DNA from: an uncultured Clostridia bacterium
GTDB lineage: Bacteria; Bacillota; Clostridia; TANB77; CAG-465
NCBI GenBank assembly: GCA_934130325.1
Contig: CAKOYA010000002.1
Span: 1 to 64,000 of the forward strand
Direction: 5' to 3'
Length of the DNA: 64,000 nucleotides
Below, in pieces: positions 34,642 to 42,673 of this stretch. The notes below the pieces were generated by a model that was not told the DNA's origin, searched no databases, and saw only the letters and a list, made by a program, of their open reading frames with translations. Each line of letters begins with the position of its first letter. Within the stretch, counting starts at the first letter, position 1. The position numbers and the translations under genes are program-made.

Positions 34642-35704
34642 CATAATTGTAATTACTTTTATTTTTGCATTAATTTTAACACCAATAACTATAAAATTTG
34701 CACATAAGTTTAATTTAGTGGATATACCAAATGATAATAGAAGAATTCATAAAAAGCCTATGCCGCGTATTGGAGGAGTTGCAATAGTTGTATCTATGTT
34801 TTTGGCCTTTTTAATATACTATTTATTTACTAGAAATATAGAGTCTATTGCACTAGATAAGAAATTTTATGGATATGCTATAGGAGCATTGATAATTGCA
34901 CTTATGGGAATAATAGATGATATTTTTAATCTAAAGGCAAGATATAAGTTTTTTTTCCAGCTAGCAGCAGGAATAGTTATTTATTATTTTGATATTAGAA
35001 TTTCTGGTTTTAAAATTCCTTTTGTACATACTGACATTATAAATTTTGAACTTTTAGATTTTCCCATTACGTTAATTTGGGTAATAGGTGTTACAAATGC
35101 AGTAAATTTAATAGATGGATTAGATGGACTGGCAGCAGGAATATCTGCAATATCAGCAACAGCGCTGCTTACAATATTTATAGCTACATCGGCTAGTTTG
35201 GACGCTATTATTATAACTGCAGTACTTGTTGGTGCAACTTTAGGTTTTTTGCCGTATAATTTTAATCCTGCAAAAACATTTATGGGGGATGTTGGATCAA
35301 ATTTTCTGGGATTTACCTTGTCTATAGTTTCAATATTAGGATTTGCTAAAGGATATACTATAATAGCAATAATTATTCCTATATTAGCTTTGGGTGTACC
35401 AATATTTGATACGGTATTTGCAATGGTTAGAAGATTTTTAAAAGGACAACCAATGTTAAAACCGGATGGTGCACATATTCATCATAGATTATTGAAGAGA
35501 GGATTTAACCAACGTCAAGCTGTATTAATTTTATATACAATAACTAGTGTATTATGTATAATTTCTGTAGTTATGATATCTGCTGATATATGGAAATTAC
35601 TACTGTTAATTTTATCAGTATGTTTGTTTATGATTTTTGGAATTATAAGTATGAAAAAAGAATCTAATTTCAATGATGTAAAAGAAGAATTTAAGCATAA
35701 ATAA
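34625..35704 (+). CDS. tagO: Undecaprenyl-phosphate GlcNAc-1-phosphate transferase (TagO/WecA type)
   Basis: This membrane enzyme of the MraY/WecA family links GlcNAc-1-P to undecaprenyl phosphate, the first step of wall teichoic acid or similar polymers. About eleven membrane segments and the family motifs are visible: G-I-I-D-D (about 96-100), N-L-I-D-G-L-D-G-L-A-A-G (about 160-171), F-M-G-D-V-G-S (about 219-225) and H-I-H-H-R-L-L-K-R-G. The ATG at 34625 is chosen over GTG at 34613 because AAGGTG lies about 9 bases upstream of it. The ATG lies inside rpiB, so the two genes overlap. Confidence 0.88.
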   Translation: MAAVYSIIVITFIFALILTPITIKFAHKFNLVDIPNDNRRIHKKPMPRIGGVAIVVSMFLAFLIYYLFTRNIESIALDKKFYGYAIGALIIALMGIIDDIFNLKARYKFFFQLAAGIVIYYFDIRISGFKIPFVHTDIINFELLDFPITLIWVIGVTNAVNLIDGLDGLAAGISAISATALLTIFIATSASLDAIIITAVLVGATLGFLPYNFNPAKTFMGDVGSNFLGFTLSIVSILGFAKGYTIIAIIIPILALGVPIFDTVFAMVRRFLKGQPMLKPDGAHIHHRLLKRGFNQRQAVLILYTITSVLCIISVVMISADIWKLLLLILSVCLFMIFGIISMKKESNFNDVKEEFKHK

Positions 35705-35730
35705 AATATTTAATTTTTAAGGAGGAAATA

Positions 35731-36174
35731 ATGAAAGAAGAGTTATTAAATGATTTAAAAGAAGCAATGAAAAATAAGGATACTTTAAAAAAAGATACAG
35801 TAACTTGTTTAAGGGCTGCCATTTTACAAGTAGAAAAAGATACCCAAAAATCTTTGTCTGAAGATGAAATGCATGCAATTGTAGCAAAAGAAGTGAAAAA
35901 AAGAAAAGAGTCAATTGAAGATTATGTTAAAGGTGGAAGAAATGATATAGTTGAAAATTTAAATAAGGAAATTGAAATTTTATCAAAGTATTTACCAGAA
36001 CAATTATCAAAAGAAGATTTATTAAAATTAATTAATGAGGCTGTAGTTAGTACAAATTCAACATCTCCTAGAGATATTGGAAAGGTAATGCAGTATTTAA
36101 GACCAAAAACTGCTGGTAAAGCCGATGGAAAATTGATGAGTGATTTAGTAAAAGAAAAATTAAATAATTTGTAG
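35731..36174 (+). CDS. yqeY: GatB/YqeY-domain protein
   Basis: The 147-residue helical protein matches the YqeY family: K-E-E-L-L-N-D-L-K-E-A-M-K-N-K-D, the V-x-K-K-R-K-E-S-I-E-D-Y-V-K-G-G-R segment, and the C-terminal D-I-G-K-V-M-Q-Y-L-R and G-K-A-D-G-K-L-M-S-D-L-V. The family resembles the tRNA-binding tail of GatB, but its role is not firmly known. AAGGAGG lies 7 bases before the start. Confidence 0.88.
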   Translation: MKEELLNDLKEAMKNKDTLKKDTVTCLRAAILQVEKDTQKSLSEDEMHAIVAKEVKKRKESIEDYVKGGRNDIVENLNKEIEILSKYLPEQLSKEDLLKLINEAVVSTNSTSPRDIGKVMQYLRPKTAGKADGKLMSDLVKEKLNNL

Positions 36175-36181
36175 TTTATAA

Positions 36182-36206
36182 GAGCCAAGAAATTTTTACT
36201 TGGCTT
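36182..36206 (+). terminator. Terminator after yqeY
   Basis: GAGCCAAG (36182-36189) pairs with CTTGGCTT (36199-36206), followed by TT. Confidence 0.7.
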
Positions 36207-36227
36207 TTAAATTTATAGGAGGTTAGT

Positions 36228-37490
36228 ATGATAAATATATATAAGATAAATAAAGAGAAATTTAAAAGTGTATATATTTCTGTTAATTTTACAATGAATG
36301 TAAATGAAAAAGGAATATCTGAGAGTGCAGTACTTGCATCACTGCTTTCAAAATCCTCTAAGAAGTATAAGAATCAAATAGAAATAGAAAAATATATGTA
36401 TGAGTTATTTGGTGCAGAATTTGATGTTAATGTTCAAAAATATGGTGATTTATATAATGTGGAATTTTTGATAGAGGCTATAAATAAAGATTTTTTACCT
36501 GAAAATGAAGATGTAATAATAAAGTGTGTAAACTTTTTACATGATATAATAACTGAACCAAATTTAGAAAATAATACGTTTAGTAAAGATTTAGTTGAAA
36601 GAGAAAAAAAGGCGATATTAGAAAAAATAAAATCTAAAAAGGATGATAAACTAAGGTATTCTGTAACTAAAATGGAAGAAATTATGTGCAATGGTGAAAA
36701 TTTTGGGGTGTATGTGTATGGTACTGAGAAAGTTGTATCACAAATAACATCTGAAGATTTGTATCAAAGATATATTTGGATGTTAAATAATTCATGTATT
36801 ACAGTTATTATTTCAGGAAATTTAAATGGATATGATAAAATCGATTGTGAAGTAAATAGAATTTTTAATGACATAAACAGTAATATTTCTTATGAAAATC
36901 TTAACTTTAATAATAAACATGAAAAACATAATGATAAAGCTTTGAATGAGACTATTGAAAAAAGTGATACAACTCAGAGTGTTATAAGTATGGGATTAAA
37001 AGTAGAAGAGGCTTCAATTGAAGAGTTTTACATATTAAGTTTGTATAATGCAATATTAGGTTCAACTCCAAGTTCAAAGTTGTTTCAAAACTTTAGAGAA
37101 AAAGAATCTTTAGCATATACAGTAAGATCTAGATATTATAGATTTAAAGATATTATAATTATATATGCGGGTATAGAATCTGAGAATTTTAATAAAGCTA
37201 AGAAAGTAATAGAAAAAGAATTGAATGATATTGTCATTGGTAATATTACTGATGAAGAATTTAATGCTGCTAAAACTAGTGTTATATCGGACTTTAATGA
37301 ATGGGATGATTCAAAAGTTGCACTTGCAAAAATGTTGTTTGTAAATTTGATCATATATAAAAATGATCAGATATCTATAGAAAAAATGATAAATCTTATT
37401 TCTAATGTGACAAAATCTCAAGTTATAGATATTGCTAAAAAAATTAAACTAAAGGAAATATTTTTATTAGGAGGTTCTGATTGTGAATAA
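36228..37490 (+). CDS. ymfF: M16-family protein YmfF (inactive partner type)
   Basis: The 420-residue protein has the two M16 (insulinase-fold) halves, but the zinc motif H-x-x-E-H is absent from the first half, as in YmfF-type subunits. The C-half shows G-S-T-P-S-S-K-L-F-Q-N-F-R-E-K-E-S-L-A-Y. In Bacillus ymfF and ymfH are associated with 5-aminopentanol modification of EF-P. It overlaps the next gene by 8 bases. Confidence 0.85.
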   Translation: MINIYKINKEKFKSVYISVNFTMNVNEKGISESAVLASLLSKSSKKYKNQIEIEKYMYELFGAEFDVNVQKYGDLYNVEFLIEAINKDFLPENEDVIIKCVNFLHDIITEPNLENNTFSKDLVEREKKAILEKIKSKKDDKLRYSVTKMEEIMCNGENFGVYVYGTEKVVSQITSEDLYQRYIWMLNNSCITVIISGNLNGYDKIDCEVNRIFNDINSNISYENLNFNNKHEKHNDKALNETIEKSDTTQSVISMGLKVEEASIEEFYILSLYNAILGSTPSSKLFQNFREKESLAYTVRSRYYRFKDIIIIYAGIESENFNKAKKVIEKELNDIVIGNITDEEFNAAKTSVISDFNEWDDSKVALAKMLFVNLIIYKNDQISIEKMINLISNVTKSQVIDIAKKIKLKEIFLLGGSDCE

Positions 37491-38769
37491 AATAGAGATT
37501 AGTATTTCGGAAAAGTTAGGAGAAAATACATATAAATGTATTTTAAGTAATGGGCTAGAAATATATATATGTAAAAAGAATGGATTTAAGAAAAAAATTG
37601 GAATGTTTGGTACAAAATATGGGTCTGTTACAAATGATTTTATAGATATACAAACTGGTGAAAGGAAAAATGTACCAGATGGAATAGCACATTTTTTAGA
37701 ACATAAATTATTTGAGCAAGAAGGTGCTAATGCATTAGATTTATTTTCTAAAATAGGTGTATCGTCAAATGCATACACTACATTTGATCATACTGTATAT
37801 TATTTTGAAACAATTGATAAATTCGAACAAGGATTAGAATTATTAATAAAGCTTGTAAAAACACCATATTTTACTGATGAAAATGTACAAAAAGAGCAAG
37901 GGATAATTGCTCAAGAAATAAAAATGTACGATGATGATCCAAATTTTTCTGTTTATTTTAATGCATTAAAAGCTATGTATATTAATAATCCGGTAAGAAT
38001 TGATATAGCTGGTACAGTGGAATCTATATCACATATAACTAAGGAGTATCTATATACCTGCTATAATACATTTTACAGTCCCCAAAATATGTTTATGGTA
38101 ATAGTTGGAGATGTAGATGTAGAAAAAACAATTAATTTAATAGAGCAAAATCTTAAAATTTATGAAAAATACAATAATAAATCTGAAATAAAAAAATTCT
38201 TTAAAGATGAACCTAAACAAGTATTCCAGAGGGAAATAGTACAAAAAATGGACATATATATGCCTCAGATATGTATAGGATATAAACTTGATGTTGTATA
38301 TGGAAATGAAATATTAAGAAGAAGCATTATTTGTGACTTTATTACAGATTTATATTTTTCTAAGATTACAGATTTTTTTAAAAAGGAATATTCAAAAGGT
38401 ATACTGAATGATTCAATAAATTTTGATTATGAGGGTTCTGATTCTTTTTCTCATGTAATAATTAGTGGATATTCAAGTAATATTAATAAATTAAAAAGTG
38501 ATTTATCTAATTATTTAGAAGAAATTAAGAATATTGAAATAGATGATGAAACATTTAAGATTATAAAGAATAAAAAAATAGGTGAGTCTATTAGAAGAGC
38601 TGATAATTTAGGAATAAGTTATAGAAGGATAATAGAGAGCTTATTAAATAATTACGATGTTTATGAGGATATAAAAATATTAGAAAGTATAAAAAAAGAA
38701 GATATAAAGGACTTTCTAAATTTATTAACTTTGAATAGGCAAGTTATATCTATATTAGAACAAAAATAA
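37483..38769 (+). CDS. ymfH: M16-family zinc metalloprotease YmfH
   Basis: The 428-residue M16 peptidase has the active-site motif I-A-H-F-L-E-H-K-L-F-E (about 67-77) with the downstream Glu (Q-E-I-K-M-Y). The start is GTG at 37483 with AGGAGG 7-8 bases upstream. Paired with ymfF it forms the heterodimer-like arrangement known for EF-P modification in Bacillus, and EF-P itself is encoded at 10783. Confidence 0.87.
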   Translation: MNKIEISISEKLGENTYKCILSNGLEIYICKKNGFKKKIGMFGTKYGSVTNDFIDIQTGERKNVPDGIAHFLEHKLFEQEGANALDLFSKIGVSSNAYTTFDHTVYYFETIDKFEQGLELLIKLVKTPYFTDENVQKEQGIIAQEIKMYDDDPNFSVYFNALKAMYINNPVRIDIAGTVESISHITKEYLYTCYNTFYSPQNMFMVIVGDVDVEKTINLIEQNLKIYEKYNNKSEIKKFFKDEPKQVFQREIVQKMDIYMPQICIGYKLDVVYGNEILRRSIICDFITDLYFSKITDFFKKEYSKGILNDSINFDYEGSDSFSHVIISGYSSNINKLKSDLSNYLEEIKNIEIDDETFKIIKNKKIGESIRRADNLGISYRRIIESLLNNYDVYEDIKILESIKKEDIKDFLNLLTLNRQVISILEQK

Positions 38770-38900
38770 GATATTTTTAGAAGCATATATTTAATTTTAT
38801 TAAAAATTGAGTATATGCTTTTATTATTTATTAAGTATAATAAACCAAATAATGCATAATATATATATATATATATATATACTTTATTATGTAAAAATAA

Positions 38901-38987
38901 TGTCGAAAATTACTAGAAATAATGTCGAAACTTGCGTTCGATTTTTTGACAACAAATATTGACAAGGTAAGTCGTAAGTGGTATAAA
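38901..38987 (+). promoter_or_regulatory. Promoter with paired Spo0A-box-like sites before the Spo0E-like gene
   Basis: Two TGTCGAA heptamers (38901-38907 and 38923-38929) lie 22 bases apart in the same orientation, about two DNA turns. Downstream are TTGACA (38959-38964) and TATAAA (38982-38987) with 17-base spacing. TGTCGAA is the core of the Spo0A binding site. The AT dinucleotide run at 38860-38881 lies just upstream. Confidence 0.6.
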
Positions 38988-39011
38988 TATGTTGTAGAGG
39001 AGATGACTAAT

Positions 39012-39173
39012 ATGGTTGTTGAAGAGATTAATTTGTTGAAAAAACAATTAGAGAGTCAAATAATAAAAGAAGACTCATATGATTTAATATATGAGACTAG
39101 TGTAAAAATAGATAAATTATTAATAGATTATTATAATCAATTAGGTTCAATTAAAAAAGATTTAAACTACTAA
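39012..39173 (+). CDS. Spo0E-like aspartyl-phosphate phosphatase
   Basis: The 53-residue protein has the Spo0E-type helical hairpin: E-E-I-N-L-L-K-K-Q-L, a turn, and S-V-K-I-D-K-L-L-I-D-Y-Y, close to the family S-x-x-L-D-x-L-I-x-x-Y-Y signature. Spo0E proteins dephosphorylate Spo0A~P and so restrain sporulation. The start at 39012 is used because GGAG sits 9 bases before it; the longer frame from 38922 would run through the promoter. Its end overlaps the converging gene by 23 bases. Confidence 0.8.
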   Translation: MVVEEINLLKKQLESQIIKEDSYDLIYETSVKIDKLLIDYYNQLGSIKKDLNY

Positions 39174-39573
39174 GATTAATATTCAAGAATATCATACCTA
39201 GCACTATTATCAGGCTATAGTTGCAATTATTATCAAGTAAAAGCAAGAATATTATTCCAATAATAATAAGATCGTCAATTTCAAAATTAAATCCAAATAA
39301 TGATATAGTACTATCTTGTACTGAAAAATTTGAATTTCTTTTTTTAATGTTTTCATTTTTATTTTCTTGTTTATCATTTTTGTTAGTATTTTCATTAAAA
39401 TTTTGAGTATTGGTTTTATTGGAATCTTCTGTAGTTTCTAATTTTTTACTGATTTCTTTGTATTCAATATCGGATGTTTTTTTTAATTCTTGGTACAAGG
39501 TAGGATTATATCTATTTATATTGTTATAATAATTATTAGTATATCTATTATAATATGGATATGTGTTAAACAT
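39151..39573 (-). CDS. Asn-rich protein with a hydrophobic C-terminus, unknown
   Basis: I do not recognise this 140-residue protein by name. The N-terminus is Tyr/Asn-rich (Y-P-Y-Y-N-R-Y-T-N-N-Y-Y), the middle is a low-complexity Asn/Lys/Glu/Thr linker, and the C-terminus has two hydrophobic stretches (I-D-D-L-I-I-I-G-I-I-F-L-L-L-L and Y-S-L-I-I-V-L-G-M-I-F-L). Such short Tyr/Asn-rich proteins with a D-D-L-I-x-I-G tail occur among clostridial sporulation-associated proteins, but that is inference. It is the last of three minus-strand genes with gaps of 0-2 bp. Confidence 0.6.
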   Translation of the reverse strand: MFNTYPYYNRYTNNYYNNINRYNPTLYQELKKTSDIEYKEISKKLETTEDSNKTNTQNFNENTNKNDKQENKNENIKKRNSNFSVQDSTISLFGFNFEIDDLIIIGIIFLLLLDNNCNYSLIIVLGMIFLNINLSSLNLF

Positions 39574-40038
39574 TTAATCACTACCTTTACTACCAAAAAT
39601 ATCTATTGCATCTATTAAAGAGAGTATGGTCATATATTCCCCAAATTTATCTTGTCTAGATTTCCTTAAAAATGGTTTTAATGATCTTAGTAGATCTTTT
39701 TTAGGATCATTTTTAGTAAAATTAGATATTAATCTTTGAATTTTGAAGATTGTATTAGGATCTATATCACCAAAATTAAAACTGTTATTTTCTTCTTTTG
39801 ATTGGTTATTACCATTAAGGTTCAAACTACTTAGTATGCTTGAAAGATCAATATTATTTAACATAGATTGCGGATTATCTATATTTAAATTGGTATCTGG
39901 GTTAGTATTAGTGTTATTATTTTCTTTCAATTCTGATTGTTCAGTATTGTCTTGAGTGTTAATCTTTGCTTGAATACTTTGTATTAAATCATAAATATTT
40001 TTTTGATTTTCTTGATTTAAGGATTTTGTATTATCCAT
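39574..40038 (-). CDS. Asn-rich protein with a conserved-looking basic C-terminal helix region, unknown
   Basis: This 154-residue protein has an N-terminal helix, an Asn/Asp/Thr-rich low-complexity middle (about 35-100) and a compact C-terminus: F-x-I-Q-R-L-I-S-N-F, then L-L-R-S-L-K-P-F-L-R-K-S-R-Q-D-K and a hydrophobic helix. The L-x-S-L-K-P-F-L-x-x-x-R-x-x-K pattern resembles clostridial proteins of unknown function found near spore genes. It sits between two other Asn-rich genes in a tight cluster. Confidence 0.6.
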   Translation of the reverse strand: MDNTKSLNQENQKNIYDLIQSIQAKINTQDNTEQSELKENNNTNTNPDTNLNIDNPQSMLNNIDLSSILSSLNLNGNNQSKEENNSFNFGDIDPNTIFKIQRLISNFTKNDPKKDLLRSLKPFLRKSRQDKFGEYMTILSLIDAIDIFGSKGSD

Positions 40039-40040
40039 AA

Positions 40041-40229
40041 TTATGTATTTGAATTATTATTTTTAGTTTTAAGCATTCCAACAAGATTATTTAAATCATC
40101 ACTAGACATATTTTGTACCATTTTGCTTACTTGATCAAGTTTAGTTTTATCTATATTTGCTAATAGTTCAACTAATTTTGAATTTAAAATATTTCCCATA
40201 TCATTTGAATTATTATTCATATTATTCAT
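40041..40229 (-). CDS. Small Asn-rich helical protein, unknown
   Basis: The 62-residue protein has Asn-rich ends and a central helical part (K-L-V-E-L-L-A-N-I-D-K-T-K-L-D-Q-V-S-K-M-V-Q, then D-D-L-N-N-L-V-G-M-L). It is the first gene of the three-gene minus-strand cluster, with AAGGAGATG upstream of its start, and is transcribed divergently from the secretion-like cluster at 40402. Function unknown. Confidence 0.6.
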   Translation of the reverse strand: MNNMNNNSNDMGNILNSKLVELLANIDKTKLDQVSKMVQNMSSDDLNNLVGMLKTKNNNSNT

Positions 40230-40312
40230 CTCCTTAACTTTGTTATATATTAATTATATGCTACTAATAGTAAAACTGTGCATAAAAATAATATATATAT
40301 AACTTAATTTTT

Positions 40313-40377
40313 TGTCGAAATTTGCGATGAAAAAATATATAAAATATATTGACACATAACATAATCTGTGCAATAAT
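40313..40377 (+). promoter_or_regulatory. Promoter region of the VirB4/Tad-like cluster
   Basis: TTGACA (40349-40354) and AATAAT (40372-40377) are 17 bases apart. A TGTCGAA heptamer lies at 40313-40319, 30 bases upstream of the -35 element, the same heptamer as before the Spo0E-like gene. The region is shared with the divergent three-gene cluster. Confidence 0.6.
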
Positions 40378-40401
40378 GTATATACAAAAAGGAGGTATAT
40401 C

Positions 40402-40911
40402 ATTAAATTTAAAGAAATAGATAACTTATATAAAATTAAAAATATAACAGATGATTATATTGTAACTCAGATAAATAATAGCATTGAAAATGTATATATT
40501 TATGAAATAATTCCTGTACTATTACTTGACATGTCTAGTAATATTCAATTAAATATAATTAATATATATAATCAATTTTTAAGGCTATGTAATTTTAACT
40601 TTGAAATCTTAATTTTAAATAAACGACTAGATATAGAAAAATATATAAAAGAATATTACCTTAATTATAGTAAAATTTCTGAGGATATATATTTAAAATA
40701 TATTCAAGACATTAGTAATAAATTAAGGCAGGAAGATATGTATGAAACAAAAATGTATATTATAGTTTCAGATAATTTTAAAGTTAAATCTAGTATTGGA
40801 GATTATGAAAAAGTTATATACAGACTTGATGAGATTGGATGTAAAGTAAGAAAAATAAATACAAAAAAAGAGTACGAAGAATTATTATATAAGTGTATAA
40901 ATAAGGTTTAG
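40402..40911 (+). CDS. TraC-like N-terminal VirB4 domain encoded as a separate protein, ATT start
   Basis: The 169-residue product resembles the N-terminal domain of Gram-positive TraC/VirB4 proteins: an I-K-N-I-x-D-D-Y-I strand, V-Y-I-Y-E-I-I-P-V (about 36-44), then I-Q-L-N-I-I-N-I-Y-N-Q-F-L and F-N-F-E-I-L-I-L-N. The first ATG in frame (40531) would delete the first of these strands. AAAGGAGGT (40388-40396) is 5-6 bases before ATC/ATT at 40399/40402 and no ATG, GTG or TTG is available, so I start at ATT. It is the first gene of the cluster, 12 bp before the VirB4-type ATPase. Confidence 0.65.
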   Translation: MKFKEIDNLYKIKNITDDYIVTQINNSIENVYIYEIIPVLLLDMSSNIQLNIINIYNQFLRLCNFNFEILILNKRLDIEKYIKEYYLNYSKISEDIYLKYIQDISNKLRQEDMYETKMYIIVSDNFKVKSSIGDYEKVIYRLDEIGCKVRKINTKKEYEELLYKCINKV

Positions 40912-40923
40912 AGGAAAAAAATA

Positions 40924-42672
40924 ATGAATAATGAAAAAATTAAGTATAGTGTATATCCAGCTTGTTTAGATAATACAAATTTTAAATGTTTAAAGTTAGA
41001 TGATAAGTATGTAATTAGCATAGATATATATGATTATCCATCTTATATTACTTTTTTAGAGATAATTGAATCTATAGATAAAAATAATATGTACGATATG
41101 AGCATATATATTCAAAAACAGGATACATTAAAAGTATTAAAAGAATTATCATATTATATATCAAGTTCAAAATCTGAAATAAAAACTTCAAATGAAAATC
41201 AAATAGATATTGATATATTAAATAAACAAGAATTAGATGCAAGAAATTTAAGGAAAAATATACAAATTAATAATGAGGAAGTTTTTAAATTAAATATTAT
41301 TATAACTTTTTATTCTAAAAATAAAGAAGAATTATTTTCAATAGTAAAATTGTTTCAAAGTAAACTTTTTTCACATCAAATTTATTCAAATATAACTAAT
41401 TTTAGAAATTTAGATTCATATTTAGCAACATTACCATTAAACAATTATTCTAATAATATAATGAAAAAATTATATAAAAATATTACTACATCTGCTTTGT
41501 GTAATATATTTCCTTTTTATACCAAAACTGTTTTTGATAAAAATGGAATAGTTTTTGGATATACAAAAAATGATAATAGATTATGTATAATTGATATTTT
41601 TGACAATAATTATTTAAACTCAAATGTTACTATATTTGGTAGTAGCGGAAGTGGAAAATCATACTTTACAAAATTATTAATACTTAGACATTTTTTAAAA
41701 GGAAAAATACAATACGTATTTGATTTAGAAGCAGAATATATTTTTTTAGCTCAAAAACTTGGAATACAAATATTAGACTTTAGTAATAACTTGAAAAAAG
41801 AATATATTAATATTTTTGAAATTACTAAAGAGGATATTTCAATTAATGGAAATAATTTTTTTGAAGAAAAGATACAAGAAATTATTTTATTTATAGAGAG
41901 TATTGTACATTTAGAAGAAGTTGAAAAGGAAAGTTTAAAAACAGCTATTATTAAAGTATATTCAGAAAAGTATATAAATGGAAATTTGGAAAGTTTATAT
42001 AAAAAAAATAGTCAAAATTCTATTTATGTAGAAAAAACTATAAAATCTAATAATGAATTTCCTTGTTTAAAAGATATCGTTAAATATTTAAAAAATAACA
42101 AAACAATAAAAAAGATTAATATTATAATAAATGAGTATGAAATATTTTCGGATCATTCCACTATAGATTTCAATTTTGGATGTGTATTTTGTACAGCTAA
42201 TTTAAGCGGAGAAAAATTAAGTATTATAACGCAATATTTGTTACGTAAAATAAATAAAAATTTAAAAAGTCAATTATATACTAAAGAAGTTTTAATATAT
42301 ATAGATGAAATTTGGAAATATATAAATTACAAGGATAATGCAGTTGGTATGTTAATATCGCAAATGTATAAAACAATAAGAAAGAAAAAAGCAAGTATTA
42401 TATGTATTACACAAGATATGTCCGATTTTTTTAAACTTGAAAAAGGAAGTTATGGTAAGAGTATACTAAATAATTCTGAGTTTAAAATATTTTTTAAAAT
42501 TGAATTTTCAGATACTGAATTATTTGAAAAATTAAATATAATGACAAAACAAAATTTGGAAAAAATAGTTAGGCTTGAAAAGGGGAGTATGTTATTGGGT
42601 TTTTGTAATTGTGCATCAATTTTAAAAGTAAAGTCTAGTGATTATGAAAATGAGTTGATAGAAGGAGGATAA
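40924..42672 (+). CDS. VirB4/TraC-type secretion ATPase
   Basis: The 582-residue protein has a weakly conserved N-terminal half and a C-terminal RecA-like ATPase with Walker A G-S-S-G-S-G-K-S (239-246), the following D-L-E-A-E-Y segment, and Walker B V-L-I-Y-I-D-E-I-W-K (about 455-465), the L-I-Y-I-D-E form of VirB4. Near 490 lies I-C-I-T-Q-D-M-S-D, the family's Thr-Gln motif. VirB4 ATPases power assembly and substrate movement in type IV secretion and conjugation. It sits between the split-off N-domain gene and the CpaE-like gene (1-bp gap). Confidence 0.85.
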   Translation: MNNEKIKYSVYPACLDNTNFKCLKLDDKYVISIDIYDYPSYITFLEIIESIDKNNMYDMSIYIQKQDTLKVLKELSYYISSSKSEIKTSNENQIDIDILNKQELDARNLRKNIQINNEEVFKLNIIITFYSKNKEELFSIVKLFQSKLFSHQIYSNITNFRNLDSYLATLPLNNYSNNIMKKLYKNITTSALCNIFPFYTKTVFDKNGIVFGYTKNDNRLCIIDIFDNNYLNSNVTIFGSSGSGKSYFTKLLILRHFLKGKIQYVFDLEAEYIFLAQKLGIQILDFSNNLKKEYINIFEITKEDISINGNNFFEEKIQEIILFIESIVHLEEVEKESLKTAIIKVYSEKYINGNLESLYKKNSQNSIYVEKTIKSNNEFPCLKDIVKYLKNNKTIKKINIIINEYEIFSDHSTIDFNFGCVFCTANLSGEKLSIITQYLLRKINKNLKSQLYTKEVLIYIDEIWKYINYKDNAVGMLISQMYKTIRKKKASIICITQDMSDFFKLEKGSYGKSILNNSEFKIFFKIEFSDTELFEKLNIMTKQNLEKIVRLEKGSMLLGFCNCASILKVKSSDYENELIEGG

Positions 42673-42673
42673 A

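Noticed and set aside
38860..38882. AT dinucleotide run as a functional repeat
   Set aside because: Simple-sequence tract in an extremely AT-rich intergenic region. No array structure.
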